A DNA stretch of 64,000 nt, from positions 82,905,948 through 82,969,947 of the forward strand of contig CM070873.1 in NCBI GenBank assembly GCA_036365515.1, in the 5' to 3' direction. Under the pieces are notes generated by a model that worked only from the letters and a program-made list of their open reading frames with translations, ran no database searches and was not told the origin of the DNA. Positions 40,868 through 52,250 of this stretch are shown here, piece after piece. The stretch comes from Torymus aiolomorphi. Its lineage: Eukaryota; Arthropoda; Insecta; Hymenoptera; Torymidae. How positions within the stretch are numbered: position 1 is the stretch's first letter; each line of letters begins with the position of its first letter. The translations under genes were made by a program, and so were the position numbers.

Positions 40868-40948
40868 ACTGAACCTTGTTCACCTCAGCTGCTCATTTAT
40901 ATGGAGCAGTACTCGTAGGAACAACCAATAGCAACTCAGGCCATTAAG
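40868..40948 (-). promoter_or_regulatory. Core promoter: TATA box, TCAGT initiator, reverse CCAAT
   Basis: On the minus strand TATAAAT occupies 40901-40895 and the arthropod initiator TCAGT occupies 40872-40868, with its A about 31 bp from the start of the TATA box, the classical spacing. An ATTGG (inverted CCAAT) lies further upstream near 40925. The first in-frame ATG is at 40838, leaving a 5' leader of about 32 nt. The motifs are visible; that they work is inferred. Confidence 0.55.
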
Positions 40949-41029
40949 GGAGACTTCAGGTAAATTTTACTGTGTGCACCAATATGCACCGGCCATTAAC
41001 ACAGCGTGTATTCCCTAAGCCTGACCTGA

Positions 41030-41062
41030 GAGAGTGAGTGAGAGAGAGAGAGAGAAAGAGAA
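41030..41062. repeat. GA tract upstream of the promoter
   Basis: A GAGAGTGAGTGAGAGAGAGAG stretch lies about 160 bp upstream of the initiator. In insects GA repeats can bind GAGA factor, but this one may simply be a microsatellite. Confidence 0.6.
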
Positions 41063-41470
41063 TTATTGCTACACATAGGTAAAACGGACTTTATGGTCCC
41101 AGCTTGCATAGATAGGGCAGAACTCAGCGGGATAACCAAAGCTGTCTATGAGTAGTAGATCGGTGAGGGATGCACCACCCCCTTGTTTCTTGTCCGAAAA
41201 TGCACACGCTTTCTGCATTTTTTAAATGAAGTTGATTCAAGTAATTTAAGTTTTCAAAAAACTATTTTTATGAATAACTGTGATATTATATACTTGACCA
41301 TGACTTGTTGAATTTTATTTTATTTAATTGGTTCTCACTTATTTTCATTTAAGAGCAAAGTTGGGTTAAATTCTGTAAAAATAAGATTTGACTTAATTAT
41401 TCGCCTAATTTTTCTTTTATATTTACATAATATAGATAACGATCATTTAGCTTGACTGCAGAAAGCATAC

Positions 41471-41519
41471 TGACTCCAGAACCGCCTTGACTCCAGAACC
41501 GCCTGACTCCAGAACCGCC
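41471..41519 (+). repeat. 16-bp minisatellite, three copies
   Basis: TGACTCCAGAACCGCC occurs three times at 41471, 41488 and 41504. The first two copies are separated by one extra T. The copies are identical, so the duplication is recent. Confidence 0.95.
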
Positions 41520-41961
41520 ATAGCTTACTGACGATCTAGCCTAATAGTTTTTTATCAAAATTGTTTTTTATCTGCAATTGTTTATTTAACTTTTAATTTT
41601 GCAAAATTAACCAAAAATTGCCTTTTTTCTAAATTTTTTGGTTACAATAATTAAAGTTTTTTATTACGAATAATTTTTTTCATTTATACTAATTTTCTTG
41701 ATTAAATATTCTCTATCAAAAATATTATTTCTATTAAATACATAAAAGAAAATACATTATACAGTGTTAACTAAATGTACTTTGGGTTTAAAATAAATCC
41801 ACTTCTTCAAACCTTAAATTACTAACCGTTATGGAAAATTATGTCTAATTTAGCAGCATCCCATTAACTACATTGTCTGACAGTAATAGCACATGGAGAA
41901 AGTGAACAGTTTTGCTAAGGAAATTTCTATTTATTCAAGTAAACCATTGAAATAGCATTAA

Positions 41962-42092
41962 GCGAACATTAAAAGATTAAAGTCATTATGTTCCCAATAA
42001 AATAAACGTCTCTGTTTCTCAACAAGTGAACATTAAAAGATTAAAGTCATTAAAGTCCCAATAAAATAAATCTCTGTCTGTTTCTCAACATT
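41962..42092 (+). repeat. ~64-bp tandem duplication
   Basis: GAACATTAAAAGATTAAAGT starts at 41964 and again at 42028, followed in both by CCCAATAAAATAAA and CTGTTTCTCAACA. The copies differ by a few substitutions and small indels. Confidence 0.9.
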
Positions 42093-42198
42093 TGTTGGGC
42101 AGGTATATTTTTCGAGGGTAAAGGGCCTTCTCCAAGAGAGTCAAATCAATGAATTTTTGACCTGTGCGGGGCCTGAATAAGCCATGCATCTCTCTTAA

Positions 42199-42848
42199 GG
42201 GGGCTAGACACCTTTTTTTCTGAAATAAGAAGTCATATTTTAATACATAAATGTAAACTAATTATTTCATACTTTTTACATATAAAAGTGGGCATATTTA
42301 CCTTACCTTAAAACTTTCTCCGATAAGCCTTTTATATGGTCCAGAACCATAGTCATCGATGAAACAAGTTTTTTCACTATCCGTAAGCTTTGGAATTTTC
42401 CTGTGGATGAATTTGCTCCAGATTTGAACTAAATTACTTCTGAATAGTATAATTTTCATATGAGTGTAGGGATTTAGGATTAAATGTCAGAAAAAATTTT
42501 TACATGAGAAAAATTATGAAAATATATAAAAAATTTTAAAAATTAAAAAAAAATTCTTGAAAAACAGCACAAAATTTTTTTTTCTCATCGGATCAAAAAT
42601 CCCTACACTCATGTGAAAATTATACTATTCAGGAGTAATTTAGTTCAAATCTGAAGTCAATCCATCCACAGGAAAATTTCAAAGCTTACGGATAGTGAAA
42701 AAACTTGTTTTATCGATGACTATGGTTCTGGACAATATAAAGGGCCCAGACCAAGGTCTAAGGTGAGGTAAATGCGAAATAATTAGTTAACATTTATGTA
42801 TTAAAATATGACTTTTTTTATTTAAGAAAAAAAAGGTGTCTAGCCCCC
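42199..42848. mobile_element. TTAA-flanked long-inverted-repeat miniature element (no. 1)
   Basis: The ends are GGGGGCTAGACACC on both strands, the inverted arms are about 285 bp each, and TTAA lies directly outside both ends (42195-42198 and 42849-42852). The arms are mostly similar but have an unmatched patch near 42280-42330. There is no coding capacity. TTAA duplication is typical of piggyBac and Kolobok elements, so this is a nonautonomous relative of one of those; which one cannot be told here. It abuts the decayed GCDTTS-family gene. Confidence 0.88.
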
Positions 42849-43138
42849 TTAAGAACGCTATTTAGTATATATAAGCGGATAACACATGTGTAATTTTTTA
42901 TGGTTATCCGGATTATACCTTGTTTTCAAGCACAAAAGCAACTGAGCGTTCTCGACGTACGTGGGCTGTTCAATAAGTCCGTGACTTCTCGAAAGATGGT
43001 GCTGTTATCGTAAATATGTTACTACTCTAAGAGAATACCATCTAATATCAGTGCGTATACAAAGTTTCAAGTCAGTACGTTGGTTAGAAAATTTTTTACA
43101 GTCATTTGAATTTAGTGTTTCATTGTTAAAATAAAACG

Positions 43139-44345
43139 ATGGAAAATAGTACATTTCGACACGGGTGGGGAAGTCGATTATTTAGCTGAGCGAAGCGAGT
43201 GCGAAAAAGCCACACCACCTAAATAATCGACTTACGCACTAGTTTCGAACGGTATTTTATACCACGAGCGCCGAAAAATCATATCAAAGTTGTGATTTTG
43301 AGGTTAGAGTGGTATAAAAGCGAGTTTCGCGTGCTTATTAAACATTATTTTCTACAAGGAAAATCAATCAAGGAAACTGAAGAAAAGTTCGCAAAATATT
43401 ATAATATCGCATGGCATGGTTCATAAGTGGTTCACTGAATTTCGTTGCGGCCGTATTAGCACAAGTGACGCTGAGCGTCCTGGCCGTCCAAAAGAGGTGA
43501 CTTCTCAAGAAATGATCGATAAAATCTACGACATTGTACTCAACGATCATTGATTGAAAGTGCGTGAGATTAGTGAGACTGTAAACATTTCAGTAGGGCG
43601 CGCATGGTACAGTTTACATGAATGTTTGGGCATGAGGAAGCTGTCTGCAAGATGGGTGCCGCGTTTGCTCACAGCTGATCACAAGCGGGCTCGTGTGGTT
43701 GCGTCTGAGCAATGTTTGGGCATGTTTCAACGCAATTCAAAGGAATTTTTACTACGTTATGTAACTGTTGATGAAACGTGGATTCATTATTATACGCCAG
43801 AAACAAAAAATCAGTCGAAACTGTGGACTGGGCCTGGGGAATCTGCGTCGAAAAATGCGAGAACGGTTCCATCAGCCGGTAAGGCCATGGCCACAATTTT
43901 TTGGGACTCATGTGATATAATATTAATCGATTACCTCCAGAAGGAAAAAACTATTACAGGAGAGTATTATGCCACATTATTAGATCGCTTTGATGCCATA
44001 CTGAAGGAAAAGCGGCCCCATCTGGCGAAAAAAGTGCTTTTCCACCACGACAATGCACCAGCTCACACGAGTGCCATTGCAACGGCCAAATTATTTAGTT
44101 TACGCTACGAAATACTTCCTCATCCACCTTATTCCCCAGATTTGTCCCCTTCCGATTATTTTTTGTTTCCTAACATGAAATCTTGGCCTAGAAGTAAAAG
44201 ATTTTCGTCGAACGAAGAGATCATTACTGCGACAAATGAGTATTTTGAGGAGTTTGATAAAAATTACTTTTTAGAGGGCACAAATAAGCTTAAGTACCGC
44301 TATAATAAATGTTTACGGTTAAAAGGGGGCTATGTTGAAAAATAA
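43139..44345 (+). pseudogene. mariner transposase, broken
   Basis: The start ATG is at 43139. After six codons the gene is interrupted by the 171-bp insertion. It resumes at 43330 with the helix-turn-helix region (HYFLQGKSIKETEEK), shifts frame near 43410-43416 and meets an in-frame TGA at 43551. The rest (43554-44345) is open for 263 codons and holds the WVPRLL linker and the whole D,D34D catalytic domain. In that numbering D73 is in VTVDETW, D166 in HHDNAPAH and D201 in SPSDYFLFP, with exactly 34 residues between the last two. All three metal ligands are kept. A normal mariner transposase is about 345 residues. The break, not active-site loss, inactivates it. Confidence 0.95.
43159..43329. 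mobile_element. 171-bp insertion in the mariner, TTTCG duplication
   Basis: TTTCG stands at 43154-43158 and again at 43325-43329, and removing 171 bp rejoins the mariner codons in frame. The insert has an internal inverted repeat (AAGTCGATTATTTAG and CTAAATAATCGACTT) but no obvious terminal inverted repeat. It is probably a small nonautonomous element of unknown family. Confidence 0.75.
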
Positions 44346-45417
44346 ATTGGAATTTTTGTTATAAAAAGTGTTTTTCATTTCAAAGTCACGGACTTATTGA
44401 ACCACCCACGTAAATTAAAAAGTGCTGGCCGTGAAATTAATTTCAATAAAAATACTAAAATAGCATTTTGTCAAGATAAATTATTGTCAAATGAAAAAAA
44501 TAAAGCCACCTTAATTAGCATGTTGGTAAATTCGCTTATACAAGCTGGTTTTCAAACAAAGATAGCTGAAGAAGACGCAGATTTTTTAATTGTGCAAACA
44601 GCGATTGAAGCAGCTAACACACATCAGAAAGTTTTAATTTACGGTCAAGATACAGATCTGCTAGTCATTTTGACACAATTATCACCAAATACATATAATA
44701 TTTAGCTACTAAAACAAAGCAAAAACAATAGTTTATTGGATTTTCATATTATTTTACGGGATGTGACACAACTTCCTGTTTTTATAGACAAGGGAAAAAT
44801 AAATCTGTCAAATTAGTAGCTAACAAACCTGAACTGCAAGCGTTGGTTGCAGTATTTTACGATGCAAATGCAGATCTGCTTGTAATTGCCGAAAATGGAA
44901 AAAAATTAATAGCAGCTTTATACAGCACCAAATCTGAAAAAGGGACATTTTCAAAAATCGACAGTTCGCTCATTTTTTAAATTAGAGTCATTGCCACCGA
45001 CAGAAGGAGCAGCAGTACAACATTGCTTTAGAGAATACCATCAGTTGTAACAGTGGCTGGAAAACAAAAAAAAGCAACGCAATGGGGTTGGAAAAAAAGT
45101 AATTTTGGCAATAAGCGCAGTGCGTTTATAGTGAAGATTTGCTAATTCCACCGGAATTAATAAAAAAAATAATTTATCGTTGTGAAACAGGCTGCAAAAC
45201 ATCAACGTACAGTTGCCCGACGTACGGTTTACACTGCACAAATTTATTCGACGGTTGTCACGGGGAAAGCTGCAGTAATGTGGAGCGTCTGATAGTGAGC
45301 AACGATGATGAACCCGAAGGTAATTCATTTGATAATGTATCTTCATTTAGATCACCATCCGAATCTCCATCTGAACTTTCATGTTCATTAGGAATGAATA
45401 CTACATCAATATGTTGA

Positions 45418-48287
45418 CCTTCATCAATATCAGAACCTTCAAGTAAATCAGGTAGATCTCTAATTCTCCGTCTCGGCATTATCAGTGGCGTTACCAATGT
45501 AGAACAATATAAAGTTAAAAAGTTTATTCCGAAATTATTATTTCAAAATATAAATTCAATGTATTTATGTTCCCAACCGTTAGCCCGCCACTCAAACGTG
45601 ATCTCTAACACGGAAGGATTTGCGAAATGAAATGAACTTATCCAATTTCAGTATACAATCTCAAAATTTATCAGTGAGACTACATCCCATGCAGAAGAGT
45701 AAAAACACATGTCAAAAGTTTATCCCTATATTACGATAACAAATTGGACTCTGACAAAAAAGTGTTATATAGGTTTTTGTCTCAATTTTTCCCCTAGAAT
45801 CGATTGCCGCAGTCAGTTTTTGAAAATTATAAAATTGTTTGTAATTTGTTTAAATAATTTTTTATAAACAATTGCAAATGACAAAAGAAAAAATACGTAT
45901 ATTTTATTTTTCAGTTATGCAAAGGATGGCACAGTTAGTTTGTTGCTATCTCAGCAAATTTTTGCATGGGCTTTAATGGGTTACTGTCTAGCTGAAACGA
46001 CTTGTACGATTCTTATAAAATTTTACACATGTGTAGCTCACATCTTTTATAAATTGCCCCATGAATTTCGAGTGAATATATAACTCAAAAATAAAAAGAG
46101 GTATTGCAATGAAATTTTTTTTTTCCTTTAGCTTATGTGGAGATTTTTTAATTGTTAAATTTTCAAGTATTTGCGATCCCAGGTTAATCATGCAATCTGT
46201 ACGTTATGTACAATGGCCCCATAAGAACTAAATCATTACTCTAGAGAGGTGATAGTTCTTATGGCTTACGAGCCACCACACAGCAAGGTAAAATACTCGA
46301 AAGCAGGACAGAATTTGAGTAGGGGAGACCATGGCTAGTAGACGAACTTTTTACATAATAATTTTTTCAAATTCCTAAGTATATTTTTTGAAAAATCTAA
46401 CATTGCTATTTAAAGCTGTTATCCTGCGAGTACTCTACAATTTTTATCTTAAGTTTAGAACAAGGAGTTTTAAAAATACAGATGTATTTTTATCATATCT
46501 TCCTTGCGCTAATTCGACCCGTACTCCGGGGCTTGTTGGTGGGGGCTCTTAGGTGGGGGCAGGTTGACTAACAAGAAATTTGAGACAAATCACTGATCCA
46601 ACAGATTTATTGTGATTATTTTTTATTTAAATTTAAACATACTTTATAAGTGTATGTTTTCATTTCATATCAAATGTACAAAATTTCCACATGATAAAGA
46701 AATAAATCAATAAAATTTTCATAATAGAACTTTTATAAACATATAAAAAACAAAATTAACTTTTCACGAATCGTAGGTGATATAATTATCACAAAAAAGA
46801 CTTTTGCAAAATGACTCATAGTATTTAACCTGGGCCAATTTATCCTGGAAAAAGAGCGCCAAATTACCCCGAGGGTTAGTCATAATTTCAAACATAATTT
46901 ATGTATATTATGATAATTACATTTTTGAAAATGTGATATATATGAAATAAAAACTAAAAGTAATTAATATAAATTAACATTAATGACTCATTAATATTTT
47001 ATTAAAATCAATAAACGACTTTTTCCAAAAAAATTGTTTTTTTACACTAGCTATGTAAAAAAATTCAAACTTATTTCTTATCGCAACAAATGACGTTATG
47101 ACTTTGATAGTCTTATCACTTACGCACAACACTATTACACAGCGCTGGTATCGAGAGTATATTGCCAAATGTTGCTGATAGGCGGAGTTATTAACACTGC
47201 GCCAACTTACCCCTGTAGCCAACTCGCCTCGGTCTTCCCAATAACCATAAACAAGCGGTATCTTTAGAACCAATATAAGAAATTTTTTTAAACTTTTCTT
47301 TTATAAATCTAATTATTAATGTACAATCTATCTTACTGATCTATGCAAAAACGAACCTATTTAAATACTTTTCTGTATTAAATGTTGAGACCTATGTGGA
47401 GCTGACACCTAAATCGGGACGTTACTCGGATCCGACATCAGGGCAATACTTTGGAGTGCGTCCTGCTTTCCGGTATATCGAACTATGAGGCGCCTAAAGT
47501 TGAACAAAGATTTAACTACCCACGTTACTGAAACATAACCTCAAAAAGTTTCTACGTCGTTTGAAATCAATTCAAAGAGAACATTAACACAATATTGACC
47601 TGACTGCGCAGTTAATATCACAAATAGTGCTAACAAAAGTAATGCCGTTAAACTATCAGAAATTTTGCCCGAACTTTGGTAGTCTACATTTTTTTCAAAC
47701 TTTGATATTTTCTCACCAGATCAAGTTTTCTAGAAGATTATATTTTTTCACTTGATTGTTTGTAATTTTCTGAAAAATTAATATTATTTGACGAACCAAA
47801 GCTTATGTCTTAATTTTTCCCGTCTAGTTTTATAATCTTTTTTGCTCGTTTTCATATCGTAAATAGAGCATATTTGAAATTAAACTGCCCATATCTCAAG
47901 AAAAAGGGTCCATTTGAGTATTTTAACGAAATGGTAGCCAGCCACTAGGCTTCATTATTAGATAGCAGAAATCGACTTCCAAAGCCCCTTTAATAGTACA
48001 TTGTGCAAAAAGGGGAGAAAATGAGCTATTTCAAGTAAGAGTCGGGTGTTCAGCAGAAGTTGGAGTCGAGGGGCTAAAGGCACCAGATACGGAGAAGAGC
48101 ATATTTAAGATTAGATTGCCCATATCTTAAGAAAAAGAGCCCATTTGTCAAAATTGTGAGCACTGTACATCATTTTCATCTCAGAGAGATTTGCCTCCGA
48201 ATTCTTTCTATTTTTTGAACCCTCTAAACTGCAAGATGCTTATCTCATACCGGCAAAACTCTGGAACGACTAACCACTCTTGCTTTC
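45418..48287. other. Noncoding stretch with degraded repeats
   Basis: No gene is supported; the small frames lack conserved motifs. GCGCCAA[A/C]TTACCCC occurs at 46856-46870 and 47199-47213 in direct orientation, suggesting remnants of one repeat. The ATTCGACCCGTACTCCGGGG phrase near 46512 may belong to it. The rest is unassigned AT-rich sequence. Confidence 0.5.
47866..48150. repeat. Pair of ~50-bp direct repeats
   Basis: GAGCATATTT...CTGCCCATATCTCAAGAAAAAGG...CCATTTG at 47866-47916 recurs at 48097-48150 with several substitutions. The copies are 231 bp apart. Confidence 0.8.
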
Positions 48288-48291
48288 TTAA

Positions 48292-48979
48292 GGTAGTTCG
48301 CCCGGTCGAAACAGCAGTTTTAGTTTTTGTATTTTTTAAATAATGTTTTATTAAGTTGATAATCCAAGAGTAAGTACATGTAACAAATATATACTAGAAG
48401 GAACATAAGACAATTTTTTTCAGACAAATTCAGGCAATAGTCACTATGCTATTGTTACAATTAAAGACAAAAACTTCAATAAGTTTCTCTTATTTTTTAA
48501 TTTTTTATACGATCTTAACGAAATAAAGCTTATTTTGTTCGTTAAGAAATTTCAGGACGAGTATCGGTGGGAAAATTTATGAAACGAGTTACCAGTACGG
48601 CGCAACATCAATTTGTTCATCTTAAATACTCTAAAACTTCACTTACTTTTCTTAAACAAATTGATATTGCACCGTACTGGTAACTCGTATCATAAATTTT
48701 CCCACCAATACTCTAGCTGAAATTTCTTAACGAAAAAAATAAGCTTTATTTCGTTAAGATCGGATAAAAAATAAAAAAATTAGAGAAACTTATTGAAGTT
48801 TTTGTCTTTAATTGTAACAATAACATAGTGATTATTGCCTGAATTTGTCTGAAAAAATAGTCTTATGTTCCTTCTAGTATATATTTGTTACATGTACTTT
48901 CTCTTGGATTATCAACTTAATAAAACATTATTTAAAAAATACGAAAACTAAAACTGCTGTTTCGACCCGGTGAACTACC
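48292..48979. mobile_element. TTAA-flanked long-inverted-repeat miniature element (no. 2)
   Basis: The ends are GGTAGTTCGCCCGGTCGAAA (left) and GGTAGTTCACCGGGTCGAAA (right, minus strand), with TTAA outside both (48288-48291 and 48980-48983). The arms are about 325 bp and enclose a loop of only about 40 bp near 48618-48658, so it is almost a pure hairpin. There is no coding capacity. Confidence 0.92.
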
Positions 48980-49034
48980 TTAAAGCGGAAGAAAAAAATT
49001 TTTGAGACAAAAAACGTTTAAAAACATGGTTTAA

Positions 49035-49715
49035 GGTGGTCTTATACCTAATAGCTTCTGAGGCCAAAATTACCTGAAACAATTAATTAAAATATAATTA
49101 CTATAAAACAAAGTATATGTATTACTAATATAACTTATTTCTAATGCAAAATCTCAAGAGATAGGTCTCTAAACCAAATTATGCCGAATTATGTCATTTT
49201 AGAAAAATCAACTGGTGTGCAAGTTTTCTTGGCAGTCACTCGATGGATTTTGACGAGACAAGTCGCAAATTACTTGAAAAACATGCACCTATGGCACAAA
49301 GCTCTAGAATTAAAAAATTTCGTGACTAAGTATTTTTTTAATTGAGAAAACTACTTTTTTTCTTAATTTTATGAATTTTTATGAATTATAATCGTTTTTT
49401 CAATTAAAAAAATACTTAGTCACGAACTTTTTTTATTCCAGAACCTCATGCCATAGGTACATGTTTTCTAAGTAATTTGCTACATATGTCTCGTCAAAAT
49501 CCATCGAATGACTGCCAAGAAAACTCGCACACCAGTTGATTTTTCTAAAATGACATAATTCTGCATAATATGGGTTGAGAGACCTACCTCTTAGGAGTTT
49601 ATATTAGAAATAAGTTATATTAATAATATACATATACTTTATTTTATAGAAATTATATTTTAATTAATTTTTTAAGATAATTTTGGCCTCAGAAGCTATT
49701 AGGTATAAGACCACT
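49035..49715. mobile_element. TTAA-flanked long-inverted-repeat miniature element (no. 3)
   Basis: The ends are GGTGGTCTTATACCTAATAG (left) and AGTGGTCTTATACCTAATAG (right, minus strand). TTAA lies at 49031-49034 and 49716-49719. The arms are about 320 bp with a short central loop near 49370. It lies only about 50 bp from element no. 2. Confidence 0.92.
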
Positions 49716-49760
49716 TTAAAATTTTTGGCACGAAAATCCATTTTTGAGAAAACAAATTTT

Positions 49761-50010
49761 TATGTGCGTGTGCGTGTGCGTGTTCGTGCGTGCGTGCGTG
49801 CGTGCGTGCGTCCGTACGTGTGAGTGTTTGTGTGTGTACAGGTGATAACTTTTGAACTATTGGACCGTTTTTCTTCGCACAAAGCTTATTCTCTTCGTTT
49901 CGAAGGATATTTTGAAGTTCGTAACTTATTTTTCGATTTTATTGATTTTCTTTTGGTTTATAACCGAAAAACGATTTTGAATTTTTCGTTTTTTTTTTTT
50001 ATTTTTTAAC
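49761..50010. repeat. TG/CG microsatellite with attached dispersed-repeat body
   Basis: TGTGCGTG-type repeats (49761-49838) are followed by ATAACTTTTGAACTATTGGA and about 150 bp more. Similar text follows TG-rich tracts near 53349 and 58505, so this is a dispersed element with a microsatellite head. Confidence 0.65.
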
Positions 50011-51690
50011 ATGTTACAGCCTGTATTACTTGACATAATAAATGTGTATTCAAAGGCCTTTAAATTTCCTTCATTTTCTTTTTTTAATATTTAAATTATC
50101 TTTTATATACTTTTTTATTTATATTTTTTATACTACGGTTTATACTCCTTTAATTAATTTCTAACAAAATATTCCCTTTATCAACTCAAAATTTTATCCA
50201 CTTATTACACATATCAAGTAAAACTTTGTGTTAAAATCTTGAGATATCATCTTCATTTGTTATCGAAAAAAAATTATTTCAGAAAAAATTATTCCTGAAG
50301 TTTGGCACAGAGATACCTTTTTGTATCTTTGAACCGAGTTCGTTGTCCAAAGAAGTCCAATCGTCACGACCAAACATATTTGAGGTTCAAAATTTTGTAT
50401 TCATATATTCTAATAGCATTTTCTAAGAGAATATTTCATTTATCAAGTGCAATATTATATAAATTATACTTTTATATACTTAGAAATAACACAATGAAAA
50501 AGAAATTTTTGAAAAATCAAAAATTAAAGTTAATATTGTAAAATATGTTTGAAAAAATAAAATATGTAAACTCATGCACGTTGATAAATAACAATTATTT
50601 ACCTACATACTCGATTATCGTTGTAAACAATCAATACACTAGAACAATAACTTTAGTTTGAGGAAGCTAATTGGTAATGAATTAGCAGCGATTTTTTGTA
50701 ATATTTTCGTTACTTATACACGTATTGGAGTAATGGCAACAGCTCGAGGGACAACACCTTTCTTCAACTATTATAATAAAATAAGTTTTGATAAATACTT
50801 GATATTTAAGACAAAACTATTTTTTTTTAATTTACGACTAACCAGTAACGGAGTAATATTATTCTAAATATTATCTTTTTATCATTTTTCATGACAATTA
50901 TAAAAAGCTCGACGGTCTATTTCGCCAATAGATATTTCTGTTCAATAACTAATGTTTGAACAACTTCGTGGAGAAAATTTCAATTTGCAGAAATGCGGAT
51001 CTTAAACAATTCAATTAAGTTTATGGCTTCCGTATGATTGTGATCTCAATTACACTGTAACGTGTGAGGAAATTTAGTGGGTTTCTGTCTCTTTCTGAAT
51101 TACAATCTAAGGGAGCTGTCTTTAGTTGAATAAAATATAAGGGATCTCTCACTAGTTGATGGATAGAAAAAATTTATTAAATCCTGTTTGATAGAATTTG
51201 GGAATCGGATTTTTTAATCGAACCTCCTATCCTTTTAACATAGGTCAAATCGGAATCAAATAGGATCTATTTAATTTTTTCGGTTGGGAGGATTAATTAA
51301 TCAGTTGTTTAATATTAGTTGACAATAACATATCTTCATTCGATTCAACGAATACATTTCCCTGAAATCAAAGAAACTAGCACAGTAAATAGTGGAAAAA
51401 TACGAGAAATTGGAAAAGATTTTTCAATTTTTTTATTAAGTTTTCATCATTTCTATTGGATAGGTATATTGTACATATATACAATATATAACCATATAAT
51501 AAAATAAATTGAATGGGAAAAAAATGAAAAGAAAAAATAGAACTATAAAATTTAAAGTGAACTGGTAAACACATCTTAACAACGTTTTGAATTTTAAGCA
51601 ATTGGTTTGATTACAAAACGAAACTCAGGCATTGCATACATAAAACACATTTATTATACATAGCGCATGTTCGATCCTACGCGTTAATAA
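50011..51690. other. AT-rich, no gene recognised
   Basis: Only short open frames without motifs are seen. GAAGTTTGGCACAGAGATACC near 50296 may be the far part of the preceding dispersed repeat. Confidence 0.5.
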
Positions 51691-52250
51691 TGTACATACA
51701 TCCTGGCTGAGAGAGGAGGCGGGGGTTTTAAATTCGAAGTCGATCGAGCCGCGCTTCCGCACTCGCGCGCGTATATTCTGGGGAGGCGAGGGCTTCATCA
51801 AGTTCACGTCCGGTCGCGCGATCGCTCCTCCGCGCGCGCGCACACACACGCACATGCACGAGCATACACGTGCAGGATTCCTTGCGCTCCTCTATCCCTC
51901 GCCCGCCCTCGTAATGAACGATCGATCATCGCTCGGAAGTCGAAACTATCGAGCCGAACTTTCAAGCGGCGGCGGCGGCGGCTAGGTATATGCGCCAGTA
52001 TACGCCGCGCTCGATTCTCTCCGTAAAGTGTAAATATTCTTTCGAGGATAGGAAGGTGCCGATATTGGCCGATCGCGAGGCAAGGCTATTTTTTAAAATT
52101 GATGCCGGGAGGAAAAGAATGGGGAAACGTTACGTTCAAAAGATGAGGCAGTGTGTAAGGGTAATGAGATTACGAAAAGCAGCACTGCCGACGTCTTATT
52201 TCGCGAAATTGCATTTTAAACTCCGACATTTCCTCGATTAAATGGAGAGA
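51691..52250. other. CpG-rich patch, possibly gene-proximal
   Basis: Base composition changes sharply. CG dinucleotides are frequent, with CGCGCGCGCGCACACACACG near 51832 and a (GGC)5 run at about 51967-51983. No open frame has a recognisable product. Such patches often mark promoters or first exons in insects with AT-rich intergenic DNA. I can see no matching gene within the window. Confidence 0.35.

Larger units (their letters stand above)
41063..42190. other. Intergenic, two small tandem duplications
   Basis: No gene is seen. About 41090-41215 has ordinary base composition and is unassigned. The rest is AT-rich and holds the two short tandem repeats listed separately. Confidence 0.5.
42960..44410 (+). 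mobile_element. mariner element, 1451 bp, TA target duplication
   Basis: Terminal inverted repeats of 28 bp (CGTGGG...GACTT) match with two differences. TA lies outside both ends (42958-42959 and 44411-44412). Subtracting the 171-bp insertion at 43159-43329 leaves 1280 bp, the usual length of a mariner. Both ends are intact, so the element might still be moved by a transposase supplied in trans; its own gene is broken. Confidence 0.96.
42875..45417 (+). pseudogene. Decayed GCDTTS-motif (PIN-like) gene, split by mariner
   Basis: Fragments of one protein family appear in order on the plus strand. First comes a VIFYGYP...TKATERSRR-like stretch (about 42875-42958). After the mariner comes CQDKLLSNEKNKA...EEDADFLIV...GQDTDLLVIL (44413-44705). 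Then FTGCDTTSCFYRQGK (about 44753-44800) lies in another frame, LPPTEGAAVQHCFREY (about 44990-45040) in a third, and a Cys-rich tail (CETGCKTSTYSCPTYGLHC...CHGESCSN) ends at 45417. From family knowledge, this order matches an uncharacterised protein found in many copies in insect genomes, with an acidic PIN-like core and a Cys-rich C terminus, probably transposon-associated. Several frameshifts and stops (for example TAG at 44703 and TAA near 45048) make it non-functional. The upstream end is lost beyond 42875, next to the TTAA element. Confidence 0.62.

Noticed and set aside
45041..45497. Minus-strand frames of 79-101 codons
   Set aside because: They are shadows of the plus-strand decayed GCDTTS-family gene, whose conserved motifs fix the true strand.
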